Assembly (NCBI RefSeq): GCF_029714285.1
Contig: NZ_CP121662.1
Span: forward strand, 124,001 to 188,000
Source: Rhizobium sp. CB3090
Lineage (GTDB): Bacteria; Pseudomonadota; Alphaproteobacteria; Rhizobiales; Rhizobiaceae
DNA: 64,000 nt
Reading direction: 5' to 3'
Every line of letters begins with the position of its first letter. The first letter of the stretch is position 1. Of this stretch, positions 33,017 through 41,066 are shown piece after piece. The notes beneath the pieces were generated by a model. The model had not been told where the DNA came from. It saw only the letters and a list, made by a program, of their open reading frames with translations, and made no database searches. A program made the translations under genes and the position numbers.

Positions 33017-34057
33017 ATGACGAAATATAAGCTCGAATATATCTGGCTCGACGGGTACACCCCGGTACCGAACCTGCGCGGTAAAACGCAGATCAAGGAA
33101 TTCGCTGATTTTCCGAAGCTTGAAGAGCTTCCGCTTTGGGGCTTCGACGGTTCGTCGACGATGCAGGCCGAAGGCCGCAGCTCCGATTGCGTGCTGAAGC
33201 CCGTAGCGATCTATCCGGATCCGGCCCGCACCAACGGCGCCCTGGTCATGTGCGAAGTCATGATGCCGGACGGCGTAACGCCGCATCCGTCCAACAGCCG
33301 CGCCACCATCCTCGACGACGAAGACGCATGGTTCGGCTTCGAGCAGGAATACTTCTTCTACAAGGACGGCCGCCCGCTCGGCTTCCCGGAATCCGGCTAT
33401 CCGGCTCCGCAGGGCCCGTACTACACCGGCGTCGGCTATAAGAACGTCGGCGATGTGGCTCGCGAAATCGTTGAAGAGCATCTCGACCTTTGCCTCGAAG
33501 CAGGCATCAACCACGAAGGCATCAACGCCGAAGTGGCCAAGGGTCAGTGGGAGTTCCAGATTTTCGGCAAGGGCTCCAAGAAGGCTGCCGACCAGATCTG
33601 GATGGCACGCTACCTGCTGCTGCGTCTTTGCGAAAAATACGGCATCGACATCGAGTTCCATTGCAAGCCGCTCGGTGACACCGATTGGAACGGCTCGGGC
33701 ATGCATTGCAACTTCTCGACCAAGTTCATGCGCGAAGTTGGCGGCAAGGCCTATTTCGAAGCCCTCATGGCTCAGTTCGACAAGAACCTGCACGACCACA
33801 TTGCGGTCTACGGCCCGGACAACCACATGCGCCTGACCGGCAAGCATGAAACGGCTCCGTGGAACAAGTTCAGCTACGGTGTTGCCGACCGCGGTGCTTC
33901 CATCCGCGTTCCGCACTCCTTCATCAAGAACGACTACAAGGGCTACCTCGAAGATCGTCGTCCGAACTCTCAGGGCTGCCCCTACCAGATCGCTTCCCAG
34001 GTTCTGAAGACTATCTCGGAAGTTCCGACGGCTGGCTTCGCTTCCGAAGCTGCTTGA
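33017..34057 (+). CDS. glnII: Glutamine synthetase II (eukaryote type)
   Basis: Makes glutamine from glutamate and ammonia. 346 residues, the length of the GSII octamer/decamer class rather than the ~470 of GSI. Diagnostic motifs: WGFDGSSTMQAEG, the ATP-grasp-like GFEQEYFF with metal-binding Glu, INHEGINAEVAKGQWEFQIF, HCKPLGDTDWNGSGMHCNFST and GVADRGASIRVP with the catalytic Arg. TGAGGTG precedes the ATG at 33017. GSII is not adenylylated, so control is mostly at the sigma-54 promoter. The gene is close to rhizobial homologues and shows lower codon variation, as expected for a highly expressed gene. Confidence 0.96.
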   Translation: MTKYKLEYIWLDGYTPVPNLRGKTQIKEFADFPKLEELPLWGFDGSSTMQAEGRSSDCVLKPVAIYPDPARTNGALVMCEVMMPDGVTPHPSNSRATILDDEDAWFGFEQEYFFYKDGRPLGFPESGYPAPQGPYYTGVGYKNVGDVAREIVEEHLDLCLEAGINHEGINAEVAKGQWEFQIFGKGSKKAADQIWMARYLLLRLCEKYGIDIEFHCKPLGDTDWNGSGMHCNFSTKFMREVGGKAYFEALMAQFDKNLHDHIAVYGPDNHMRLTGKHETAPWNKFSYGVADRGASIRVPHSFIKNDYKGYLEDRRPNSQGCPYQIASQVLKTISEVPTAGFASEAA

Positions 34058-34067
34058 TGAAAAGATT

Positions 34068-34259
34068 ACCTTCTCCCCACGGGGAAGGTGGCCCAACGGG
34101 CCGGTTGAGGGGGCGTTGCAAGCGCACTCGAGACCGGCCCTTTGTTTTTGAGATGAATGGCGGTGCGTGCGAACACCTCAAATGAGAGAGGGGGCATCCC
34201 TTCCCGGTAACGCCCCTTCAACCCGCTTGCGCGACCTTCTCCCCGCTGGGGAGAAGGTG
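34068..34259. repeat. Intergenic palindromic element, CTTCTCCCC family, copy 1
   Basis: A long imperfect inverted repeat. Left arm ACCTTCTCCCC...GGGGAAGGTGG...GTTGAGGGGGCGTT; right arm GTAACGCCCCTTCAA...GACCTTCTCCCCGCTGGGGAGAAGGTG. Each arm has its own small hairpin. It fills the gap between glnII and the convergent CMD gene and may serve as terminator for both. Related copies: 40072-40253, 48422-48574 and 56731-56785. Confidence 0.85.
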
Positions 34260-34264
34260 TTTTC

Positions 34265-34726
34265 TCAGGCCGCCTTCGCGTCCTTATCAATCGGATGCTG
34301 CGAACGGAAACCGACCGCCAGCCGGTTCCAGACATTGATCGCGCCGATTGCCACGGTGATCTTGACGATCTCTTCTTCACTGAAGTGCTGCTTCAGCGGT
34401 TCGAAGTCGGCGTCCGGTATGCCGGTTTGGGCGATCTTGGTGACGGAGTCGACCCAGCGCAGCAGGGCGCGTTCGCGGTCGTCATAAATAGGCGATTCCC
34501 ACCAGACGCACATCAGATTGATCCACTGTTCGCTGAGGCCGTCATGACGGGCTTCCTTGACATGCATGTCGACGCAATAGGCGCAGCCGTTGATCTGGGA
34601 GGCCCTGAGCTTGATCAGGTGAATGAAACGGCGCTCCAGCCCGGAGGTCTGGACGAAATTCTCCAGCGCCATGATGGCCTTATAGGAGTCCGGCGAAGCC
34701 TTGGCGAAGTTGAAACGAGGTTGCAT
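34265..34726 (-). CDS. Carboxymuconolactone decarboxylase (AhpD-like) family protein
   Basis: 153 residues. The AhpD-type redox motif CAYCVDMH has Cys48, Cys51 and His55 (CxxC-x3-H), with the usual preceding LIKLRASQINGC. The family includes alkylhydroperoxidase AhpD and 4-carboxymuconolactone decarboxylase; the CxxC motif points to the peroxidase type. It lies 23 bp after an Rrf2 regulator gene on the same strand, which suggests control by that regulator and a role in oxidative or nitrosative stress. Confidence 0.9.
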   Translation of the reverse strand: MQPRFNFAKASPDSYKAIMALENFVQTSGLERRFIHLIKLRASQINGCAYCVDMHVKEARHDGLSEQWINLMCVWWESPIYDDRERALLRWVDSVTKIAQTGIPDADFEPLKQHFSEEEIVKITVAIGAINVWNRLAVGFRSQHPIDKDAKAA

Positions 34727-34749
34727 AGGTCTCTCCTTTGGTTTCGGAT

Positions 34750-35250
34750 CTATCGGGTGGTTCTGCGTTCATTGAGGGCAAGGAAGGCACAGCCCCTTGC
34801 CGCGATGCTGCCGTCATCGCCCGCCGCAACCTCGGCGAGGATATCGGCAATCGTGGTCTTGGCGAGCTCGGCGCGGTACACCCGCTCTGCCGCCAACATG
34901 GCCGCGCTGATGCCGCACGGCTTTGCGAAATATTTTCCAGGCAGCGGGTTTGGCCCGCGCTGGCGGATTTCGGCGCAGCGAAAGGCAGGCGCCGGCCCTT
35001 CGACAGCAAGCACGATATCGAGAAGGGTGATTTCCGCCGGCAGACGCGCCAGCCGATAGCCACCCTTGGGGCCGGGTACGGTGTCGAGAATGCCGGCGCC
35101 GGAGAGCGCCTGCAGATGCTTCAAGAGATAACTCACCGACACCCCATGAAACTCGGCAATTGCCGCTGCCGAAAGCACGCTGCCCTCGGAAAGCCCAGCC
35201 AGCATCGCGACGCTGTGTATGGCCTGCTCAACGCCTTCGCCGAGTTTCAT
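34750..35250 (-). CDS. Rrf2-family transcriptional regulator
   Basis: 166 residues from the ATG at 35248-35250. Winged helix with the Rrf2 pattern: MKLGEGVEQAIHSVAML, SAAAIAEFHGVSVSYLLKHLQALSGAGIL and PGPKGGYRLAR. Three cysteines (in FRCAEI, KPCGI and RGCAF) lie in the C-terminal half, but their spacing differs from the Fe-S cysteine set of IscR/NsrR, so a cluster is uncertain. The linked CMD gene is the likely target, and an inverted repeat just upstream the likely operator. Confidence 0.88.
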   Translation of the reverse strand: MKLGEGVEQAIHSVAMLAGLSEGSVLSAAAIAEFHGVSVSYLLKHLQALSGAGILDTVPGPKGGYRLARLPAEITLLDIVLAVEGPAPAFRCAEIRQRGPNPLPGKYFAKPCGISAAMLAAERVYRAELAKTTIADILAEVAAGDDGSIAARGCAFLALNERRTTR

Positions 35251-35267
35251 CGGTTCGTCCTTTTCAT

Positions 35268-35292
35268 ATCGTGGATATTTTTTATCCGCGAT
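35268..35292 (-). promoter_or_regulatory. Inverted repeat upstream of the Rrf2 gene (candidate operator)
   Basis: ATCGTGGATA (35268-35277) and TATCCGCGAT (35283-35292) are 10-bp arms with a single mismatch, around five T. It lies 18-42 bp upstream of the start codon, over the probable promoter. Confidence 0.65.
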
Positions 35293-35342
35293 TATGGGCG
35301 GTGTCAAATTCTTTTTTGAGGCCAGAATATGCCGTGCGCCCG

Positions 35343-35530
35343 ATACCCCTCTGTCACTGTCGTGACATCTCCCCCACAAGGGGGGAGATCGTTGGGAGAA
35401 TGCCGCAGCACTTCAATATGCATCACGTTTTGATCTCTGCGGATGCGATGTTTGTCTGAGGCGAGCGGGTGCCGCGGATTACCAATCTCCCCCTTGTGGG
35501 GGATGTCACGGCAGTGACAGAGGGGGGTAT
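35343..35530. repeat. Long intergenic inverted repeat
   Basis: The arm at 35343-35392 (CCCCTCTGTCACTGTCGTGACATC...CCCCCACAAGGGGGG, listed in parts) is repeated inverted at 35483-35530 with a few mismatches, around a ~90-bp centre. Each arm also holds the small palindrome CCCCCACAAGGGGG. It lies between the divergent Rrf2 and Lhr genes. Confidence 0.8.
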
Positions 35531-35613
35531 GCACTCTCCACGAACACTGAAGCCGATGGGAAGTAACCAACCCCACGCTTCCTATCCTCCGCATTTCGAC
35601 TACATTTGCCTCC

Positions 35614-38124
35614 GTGGACCAGATCGATTCCGAGCGCCGCCTTGCCTTGCCTGCCCCTTTCATCCGCTGGTTTGCGGAAAAGGGGTGGCAGCCGCGTGCC
35701 CATCAGCTTGAGTTGTTGGCCCGAGCGGAAGCCGGCGAAAGCACGTTGCTGATCGCGCCGACTGGCGCCGGCAAGACCTTGGCCGGTTTTCTTCCCTCGC
35801 TCACCGATCTGACCCGGCGCGGCAAGATCCCGCCGGGCTCGGCCTTCACCGGCATCCACACGCTCTACATCTCGCCGCTGAAGGCGCTGGCCGTCGATAT
35901 CGAGCGCAATCTGATGAAGCCGGTCACGGAAATGGGCCTGCCGGTCTCCGTCGAAAACCGCACCGGCGATACGCCTGCCGGCAAGCGGCAACGCCAGAAG
36001 CTCAATCCGCCCGACATTTTGCTGACGACGCCGGAGCAAGTGGCGTTGCTGCTCGCCAACCACGAAGCCCAACGCTTCTTCAAGGATTTGAAATACATCG
36101 TCCTCGATGAGTTGCATTCCCTTGTGACGTCGAAGCGCGGTCATATGCTCTCGCTCGGTCTCGCGCGCCTGCGCAGGCTCGCGCCTGATCTGCAAACCAT
36201 CGGCCTGTCGGCGACCATCGCCGAGCCGATGGACCTGCAGAAATGGCTGGTGGCGCAGGAGGAGGGGACGGAGCGGCATGCCGGCCTGGTGATGGTCGAC
36301 GGCGGCGCCAAGCCCGACATTTCGATCTTGAAGACCGACGAACATATCCCCTGGTCCGGCCACTCCGCCAAATACGCCATCCCCGATATCTATCGCGAGC
36401 TGAAAGAGCACCGGACGACGCTGCTCTTCGTCAACACGCGTTCGCAGGCGGAAATGCTGTTTCAGGAGCTGTGGTCGGCAAACGACGACAATCTGCCGAT
36501 CGCGCTGCATCACGGCTCGCTCGATGTCGGACAGCGTCGCAGGGTCGAAGCCGCCATGGCCGCCAATAAGCTGCGCGCCGTCGTCGCCACCTCGACGCTC
36601 GATCTCGGCATAGACTGGGGCGATGTCGATCTCGTCATCCATGTCGGCGCCCCGAAAGGCGCATCGCGCCTTGCCCAACGTATCGGCCGCGCCAATCACC
36701 GCATGGACGAGCCGTCGAAGGCGATCCTCGTGCCGGCAAATCGTTTCGAGGTGATGGAATGCCAGGCGGCGCTCGACGCCAATTATGTCGGCGCACAGGA
36801 TACGCCGCCGGTCGGCGCCGGCGCGCTCGACGTCCTGGCCCAACATATTCTCGGCATGGCCTGCGCCGAACCCTTCGACATGTTGGAGCTTTATGACGAG
36901 GTCCGCAGCGCTTCGCCCTATGCCGACCTGTCCTGGGAGACGTTCGAGCGCATCGTCGATTTCGTGGCTACCGGCGGCTATGCCCTGCGCACCTACGAGC
37001 GTTATGCCCGCATCCGCAAGACACCGGAGGGCCGCTGGCGTGTTTCTAATCCGCAGGTGGCACAGCAATATCGCCTGAACCTCGGCACCATCGTCGAGGA
37101 GGCGATGCTGAACATTCGCCTGGTCAAACGCAATGCGCTGGGCTCGCTTGGTCGCGGCGGAGCTCCCCTCGGCAAGGTCGAAGAATATTTTCTGGAACAG
37201 CTTTCGCCAGGCGACACCTTTCGCTTTTCCGGCAAGGTGCTGCGTTTCGAGGGCATCCGCGAGAATGAATGCCTTGCCTCGCAGACCTTTTCCCTGGATG
37301 CGAAAATCCCCTCCTATGCCGGCGGCAAGTTTCCGCTGTCGACCTATCTTGCCGATCAGGTGCGCATGATGATCGACGATCCCGATCGCCGTCATCGCTT
37401 GCCGGATCAGGTGCGCGACTGGCTCGAGCTGCAGAAGGACAGATCGCTGCTGCCGAAGCGCGATGAGTTTCTGATAGAGACCTTTCCGCGCGGCAGCCGC
37501 GCCTACATGGTCGCCTACCCTTTCGAAGGCCGGCTGGCGCACCAGACGCTCGGCATGCTGTTGACGCGGCGGCTGGAGCGGGCCGGTGCAAAGCCGATGG
37601 GCTTCATCGCCACGGATTATTCGCTCGGTATTTGGGGGCTGGAGGACATGAGCCTGATGATTGCCAATGGCCGTCTCGGCCTTGCCGATCTCTTCGACGA
37701 GGACATGCTCGGCGACGATCTCGAAGCCTGGCTCGATGAATCGTTCTTGCTGAAACGCACCTTCCGCAATTGCGCCATCATTGCCGGTTTGATCGAGCGC
37801 CGCCATCCCGGCAAGGAAAAGACGGGCCGGCAGATGACGGTATCCGCCGATCTGATCTATGACGTGCTGCGCAGCCACGAGCCGGACCATATCCTGCTGC
37901 AGGCGACGCGGCGGGACGCCGCCACCGGCCTTTTGGAGATTGGTCGCCTTGGGGATATGCTGAAGCGAATCAAAGGCCACATCACCCATCGGGCGCTGGA
38001 TCATATCTCGCCGCTTGCCGTGCCGGTGATGCTGGAAATCGGCAAGGTGCCGGTGCCGGGCGAGGCGCATGATGTGGTGCTGGCGGAAGCGGCTGACGAT
38101 CTGATCCGCGAGGCCATGGAATAA
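35614..38124 (+). CDS. Lhr-type DEXH helicase, ligase-associated DNA-damage response
   Basis: 836 residues. Superfamily 2 helicase: Q-like motif near AHQLELL, Walker A APTGAGKT (48-55), DELH box (~165-168), motif III GLSATIAEP, motif V region SRLAQRIGRANHR with the arginine finger, and VATSTLDLGIDWGDVDLVIHVG. After the RecA-like core the DUF4484-like/winged-helix Lhr region continues to the end. Lhr helicases act in DNA repair; the form linked to a metallophosphoesterase belongs to a DNA-ligase-associated repair set. The next gene, 32 bp on, encodes that phosphoesterase (PdeM). The GTG start lacks a clear ribosome-binding site. Confidence 0.92.
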   Translation: MDQIDSERRLALPAPFIRWFAEKGWQPRAHQLELLARAEAGESTLLIAPTGAGKTLAGFLPSLTDLTRRGKIPPGSAFTGIHTLYISPLKALAVDIERNLMKPVTEMGLPVSVENRTGDTPAGKRQRQKLNPPDILLTTPEQVALLLANHEAQRFFKDLKYIVLDELHSLVTSKRGHMLSLGLARLRRLAPDLQTIGLSATIAEPMDLQKWLVAQEEGTERHAGLVMVDGGAKPDISILKTDEHIPWSGHSAKYAIPDIYRELKEHRTTLLFVNTRSQAEMLFQELWSANDDNLPIALHHGSLDVGQRRRVEAAMAANKLRAVVATSTLDLGIDWGDVDLVIHVGAPKGASRLAQRIGRANHRMDEPSKAILVPANRFEVMECQAALDANYVGAQDTPPVGAGALDVLAQHILGMACAEPFDMLELYDEVRSASPYADLSWETFERIVDFVATGGYALRTYERYARIRKTPEGRWRVSNPQVAQQYRLNLGTIVEEAMLNIRLVKRNALGSLGRGGAPLGKVEEYFLEQLSPGDTFRFSGKVLRFEGIRENECLASQTFSLDAKIPSYAGGKFPLSTYLADQVRMMIDDPDRRHRLPDQVRDWLELQKDRSLLPKRDEFLIETFPRGSRAYMVAYPFEGRLAHQTLGMLLTRRLERAGAKPMGFIATDYSLGIWGLEDMSLMIANGRLGLADLFDEDMLGDDLEAWLDESFLLKRTFRNCAIIAGLIERRHPGKEKTGRQMTVSADLIYDVLRSHEPDHILLQATRRDAATGLLEIGRLGDMLKRIKGHITHRALDHISPLAVPVMLEIGKVPVPGEAHDVVLAEAADDLIREAME

Positions 38125-38156
38125 AGCATGCCAAACAATGAAGGCAGACCGAGTTG

Positions 38157-38897
38157 ATGAACCGCCTGGCGCTTGCGCGAGAGATGAACGGCCAAGTGAG
38201 AAACGGATTGACGCCCGCATCGGGTGTCGAGACCGCCGTCCACGGCGTTGCCGCCGTCTGCGATCCACTTGGGGCGCTTTATCTGCCGGATGCCGGCATC
38301 CTCGTCGTGTCCGACCTACATCTGGAAAAGGGAGCGGCCTTCGCCCGGCGCGGCATGCTGCTGCCACCTTACGATACGCTGGCGACGCTCACCGTGCTTG
38401 CCGCGGTCATCTCGCGCTACGATCCGAAGCTCGTCGTCTCGCTCGGCGATAATTTCCATGACCGCGTGGGCTCCGCGCACCTGCCGGAGGAGTTCCGCAG
38501 CCTGATCGTCACCATGGCGCGCGGCCGCGAATGGATCTGGATCAACGGCAATCACGATCCGGATGGCACGGTCGATCTGCCCGGTTGCTCTGTCGATGAG
38601 ATGCATTACGGCGGACTAACCTTCCGTCATGAGCCGAGGGGTGGCCAGCAGGCCGGCGAGATCGCCGGCCATCTGCATCCCTCCGCTACCGTCCGCCGCC
38701 GCGACAAATCCGTCCGCCGCCCGTGCTTCGCCAGCGATGGCGCCCGCCTGCTGATGCCCGCGTTCGGCATCATGACTGGCGGGCTCGACCTGCGCCACAA
38801 GGCCATGGCCGACCTGTTCGACCGGGAAAGCCTCATCGCCCATGTGCTCGGTCGCGACCGCATCTATTCGGTGCGGTTCGGCAATCTCTCGGCTTAA
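38157..38897 (+). CDS. pdeM: Ligase-associated DNA damage response endonuclease PdeM
   Basis: 246 residues from the ATG at 38157. Calcineurin-like metallophosphoesterase with all metal motifs: VVSDLHLEKG (D, H), SLGDNFHD (GDxxHD), INGNHD (GNHD) and GHLHP. PdeM-type proteins partner with Lhr, an exonuclease and a DNA ligase in a predicted repair system; the latter two are not in this window. The tandem position behind the helicase supports joint action. Its stop overlaps the convergent reductase gene by 4 bp. Confidence 0.9.
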   Translation: MNRLALAREMNGQVRNGLTPASGVETAVHGVAAVCDPLGALYLPDAGILVVSDLHLEKGAAFARRGMLLPPYDTLATLTVLAAVISRYDPKLVVSLGDNFHDRVGSAHLPEEFRSLIVTMARGREWIWINGNHDPDGTVDLPGCSVDEMHYGGLTFRHEPRGGQQAGEIAGHLHPSATVRRRDKSVRRPCFASDGARLLMPAFGIMTGGLDLRHKAMADLFDRESLIAHVLGRDRIYSVRFGNLSA

Positions 38898-39454
38898 GCC
38901 GCTTTCGCAGGCTCGTAGCGCAGGATCACTGCGCCCGACTTCAGGGGCGTAGCTTCGAGCAGCTTCATCGGAACCCGATCCGCCGCAGCCTTGAAATGCG
39001 GGTTGCCGCCGCCGAGGACGACAGGAACGAGGCACAGGCGGATTTCGTCCACCAGCCCCGCCTTGAGAAGCGTATCCGTTACTTCGGCGCTGCCGAAGAC
39101 GAACATGGTCTTGCCGGGCTCTTCCTTGAGTTTCTTGACCTCGGCGACGATATCGCGAACGATGCGGGTATTGTTCCACTCGGCCTTCTCCATCGTCCGC
39201 GAGGCGGCGATCTTGGCGATGCCGTTCATATAGGCGGCGATATCGGGTGTCTCCGGCGCGGTCGGCCAGTAGGCAGCCATGCCCTCATAGGTCTTGCGGC
39301 CGAAGATCAAGAGATCGCCCTCCTTGCCGAGCTCGGTCGCGTACTGCTCCAGCTCGTCACCCCAGGCGAGCATATGGAAATCGAGGTCCCAAGGTTTCGT
39401 TCCCTCGAAATAACCGTCAAGCGTCATAAGATTCCACACAACAAGCTTTCTCAT
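38894..39454 (-). CDS. RibD/DHFR-like reductase
   Basis: 186 residues from the ATG at 39452-39454. Dihydrofolate-reductase fold of the RibD C-terminal type: KLVVWNLMTLDGYFEG, LLIFGRKTYEGMAAYWP, FVFGSAEVTDTLLKAGLVDEIRLCLVPVVLGGG. Such stand-alone proteins are NADPH reductases of unknown substrate. The divergent HxlR regulator 111 bp away is probably its controller; HxlR regulators often answer to aldehydes or electrophiles. Confidence 0.9.
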   Translation of the reverse strand: MRKLVVWNLMTLDGYFEGTKPWDLDFHMLAWGDELEQYATELGKEGDLLIFGRKTYEGMAAYWPTAPETPDIAAYMNGIAKIAASRTMEKAEWNNTRIVRDIVAEVKKLKEEPGKTMFVFGSAEVTDTLLKAGLVDEIRLCLVPVVLGGGNPHFKAAADRVPMKLLEATPLKSGAVILRYEPAKAA

Positions 39455-39490
39455 CGGTCTTCTCCTTGGCGATAACCGTATCATAATCAA

Positions 39491-39515
39491 AACTGGTTGC
39501 TATAAGCAAGCGGTT
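39491..39515. promoter_or_regulatory. Candidate HxlR operator
   Basis: AACTGGTTGCT (39491-39501), ATA, AGCAAGCGGTT (39505-39515): an imperfect 11-bp inverted repeat (8 of 11 paired) with a perfect TTGCT/AGCAA core. It sits between the divergent reductase and HxlR genes. Confidence 0.55.
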
Positions 39516-39565
39516 GAAAATTAGCGTGACTGGTGGCAAAGTGCAAGCAGTTTTTGGAGATCCTT

Positions 39566-40069
39566 ATGGACGCGCTCAATCGCTCCGGCTGCCCGATCAA
39601 TCTCACCCTGGAAATCCTGGGTGACCGCTGGAGCCTGATCATCATCAGGGACATCATGTTCGGCAATCGCCGGCATTTTCGCGAGCTTCTGCAGAACTCA
39701 GAGGAGGGGATTGCTTCAAACATCCTCGCCGATCGCTTGAAGCGGCTGGTCGAGCGTGGGCTGTTGACCCGCGACGACGATCCGACCCACAAACAGAAAG
39801 CCGTCTACAGCTTGACCGAAATGGCAATCGACCTCGTGCCGCTCTTTGCCCATATGGGGGCGTGGGGCCGCAAGCATCTGCCGGTCTCGGAGGAGCTGTC
39901 GATCCGGGCGGAGCTGTTGGAAGATGGTGGGCCGAAGCTCTGGGAGGATTTCATGGATGAGCTAAGGGCGAAGCACCTGGGCAAGGTCTTGCCGCCGGGA
40001 ACGCCGTCGGTACTCGGCCGGCTGACGGAAGCCTATCTGGAGGTGGTCGAGCGGAAGAGGAGTGCCTAA
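39566..40069 (+). CDS. HxlR-family transcriptional regulator
   Basis: 167 residues from the ATG at 39566, with GGAG six bases before it; the frame opens upstream at 39533 without a ribosome-binding site. Winged helix of the HxlR type: CPINLTLEILGDRWSLIIIRDIMFGNRRHFRELL, SNILADRLKRLVERGLLTR and the wing KAVYSLTEMA. The single N-terminal Cys (SGCPIN, ~9) is the conserved redox/electrophile-sensing position. Likely regulates the divergent reductase. Confidence 0.9.
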   Translation: MDALNRSGCPINLTLEILGDRWSLIIIRDIMFGNRRHFRELLQNSEEGIASNILADRLKRLVERGLLTRDDDPTHKQKAVYSLTEMAIDLVPLFAHMGAWGRKHLPVSEELSIRAELLEDGGPKLWEDFMDELRAKHLGKVLPPGTPSVLGRLTEAYLEVVERKRSA

Positions 40070-40071
40070 AG

Positions 40072-40253
40072 CCTTCTCTCCGTCGGAGAGAAGGTGGACG
40101 CGAAGCGTTGAACGAAGTGAAATGCAGAGCGGCCGGATGAGAGGGTGAGGAGCGGAGCGACGAACGTCCTGAGCGATAAGCGAAGGCAATTTCCCCGGTA
40201 ACGCCCCTCACCCGCGCGTGCCGCGCGGCCCTCTCCCCGCCGGGGCGAGGGGC
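40072..40253. repeat. Intergenic palindromic element, CTTCTCCCC family, copy 2
   Basis: Left arm CCTTCTCTCCGTCGGAGAG...AAGGTGG, right arm GTAACGCCCCTCACCCG...CCCTCTCCCCGCCGGGG. It is more diverged than copy 1, and the centre contains GGATGAGAGGGTGAGG and GAGCGACGAACG. It lies between convergent HxlR and TIGR02186 genes and can fold as a terminator for both. Confidence 0.8.
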
Positions 40254-40256
40254 ATT

Positions 40257-41066
40257 TCAGCTCTTCCGGAACACGAAGCTCGCCGTCCACCCCGTAATCA
40301 CCGCCAGCAGCACCGAAAACGCACCATAGGCGATGGGGCGTTCATGGGCGGCATCGGTGATCGTTTGCTCGATGCCGGTCTTGATGACGCGCAACGGCAG
40401 GGATTTTTCGGTCAGGAATTTGCCGCTCTTGAAGAGATAGGCGCGCACGGTATGCACGCCGTTCGGCACGTCCGCGGGCAATCGCAGCGTTGCCTTGAAC
40501 AGGCTGGAACTGACGAAGCGCACGCCAGCCGGATCGCTTTCGTAAAGGCCGCCGATCTGCTGCAGCCGCCGGAAAGCCTGTCGGAATTCCGGTACATCCA
40601 CGCCGCTGCCGACGAAGCCGATCGGGGTCAGTTGAATATGGTCCACGCCAATGCCGCGATCGTTCAGCTCGAGCGGCGCGGTGATGTTGTCGACGGGGCG
40701 CGTGCTCGACAGCGAATAGGCCTGCGGCACATGCTCGAAGGTCATCGACCGGGTATTGACCCAGATACCGAAGACACGTTCCTTCTTGCGCACGGTGGCA
40801 TTTTCGCGCGGCCCTTCGAGCACGACGACGATGTCGTACTGGCCGATTGCCAGGAGCAATTGGTCGGTGTTGGAAAGCGCGCCGAAGATCGTGAGATCCG
40901 CGCCGGTGAAATCGGAGGTGATGGCGATTTCGCTGGTCGAGGTGCCGATCTCCATCGTTTCGCGTGCCGTCGTGGAGGTTGTCGGCTGGTCGAGCAGCAC
41001 CTGTGCCTTCGCACTCAATGGCGCAAGCAGGAGAGCGGCTGCGAGGATCGGGCCAAAACGTCTCAT
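40257..41066 (-). CDS. TIGR02186 family periplasmic membrane-anchored protein
   Basis: 269 residues from the ATG at 41064-41066. Signal peptide ~1-22 (ends LSAKAQ) and a C-terminal membrane helix (GAFSVLLAVITGWTASFVF) with the last few residues in the cytoplasm. The large periplasmic part has DFTGADLTIFGAL and the YDIVVVLEGPRENATVRKKERVFGIWVN stretch typical of TIGR02186. It is always near a TauE/SafE exporter in alphaproteobacteria, and here overlaps that gene by 4 bp. Probably a partner subunit; its action is unknown. Confidence 0.85.
   Translation of the reverse strand: MRRFGPILAAALLLAPLSAKAQVLLDQPTTSTTARETMEIGTSTSEIAITSDFTGADLTIFGALSNTDQLLLAIGQYDIVVVLEGPRENATVRKKERVFGIWVNTRSMTFEHVPQAYSLSSTRPVDNITAPLELNDRGIGVDHIQLTPIGFVGSGVDVPEFRQAFRRLQQIGGLYESDPAGVRFVSSSLFKATLRLPADVPNGVHTVRAYLFKSGKFLTEKSLPLRVIKTGIEQTITDAAHERPIAYGAFSVLLAVITGWTASFVFRKS

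Noticed and set aside
35506..38367. A 953-codon open frame on the minus strand across the Lhr helicase gene
   Set aside because: It is antisense to a helicase with all its motifs, has no recognisable domain, and is rich in His, Arg, Gln and Asp as expected for the mirror of high-GC codons.
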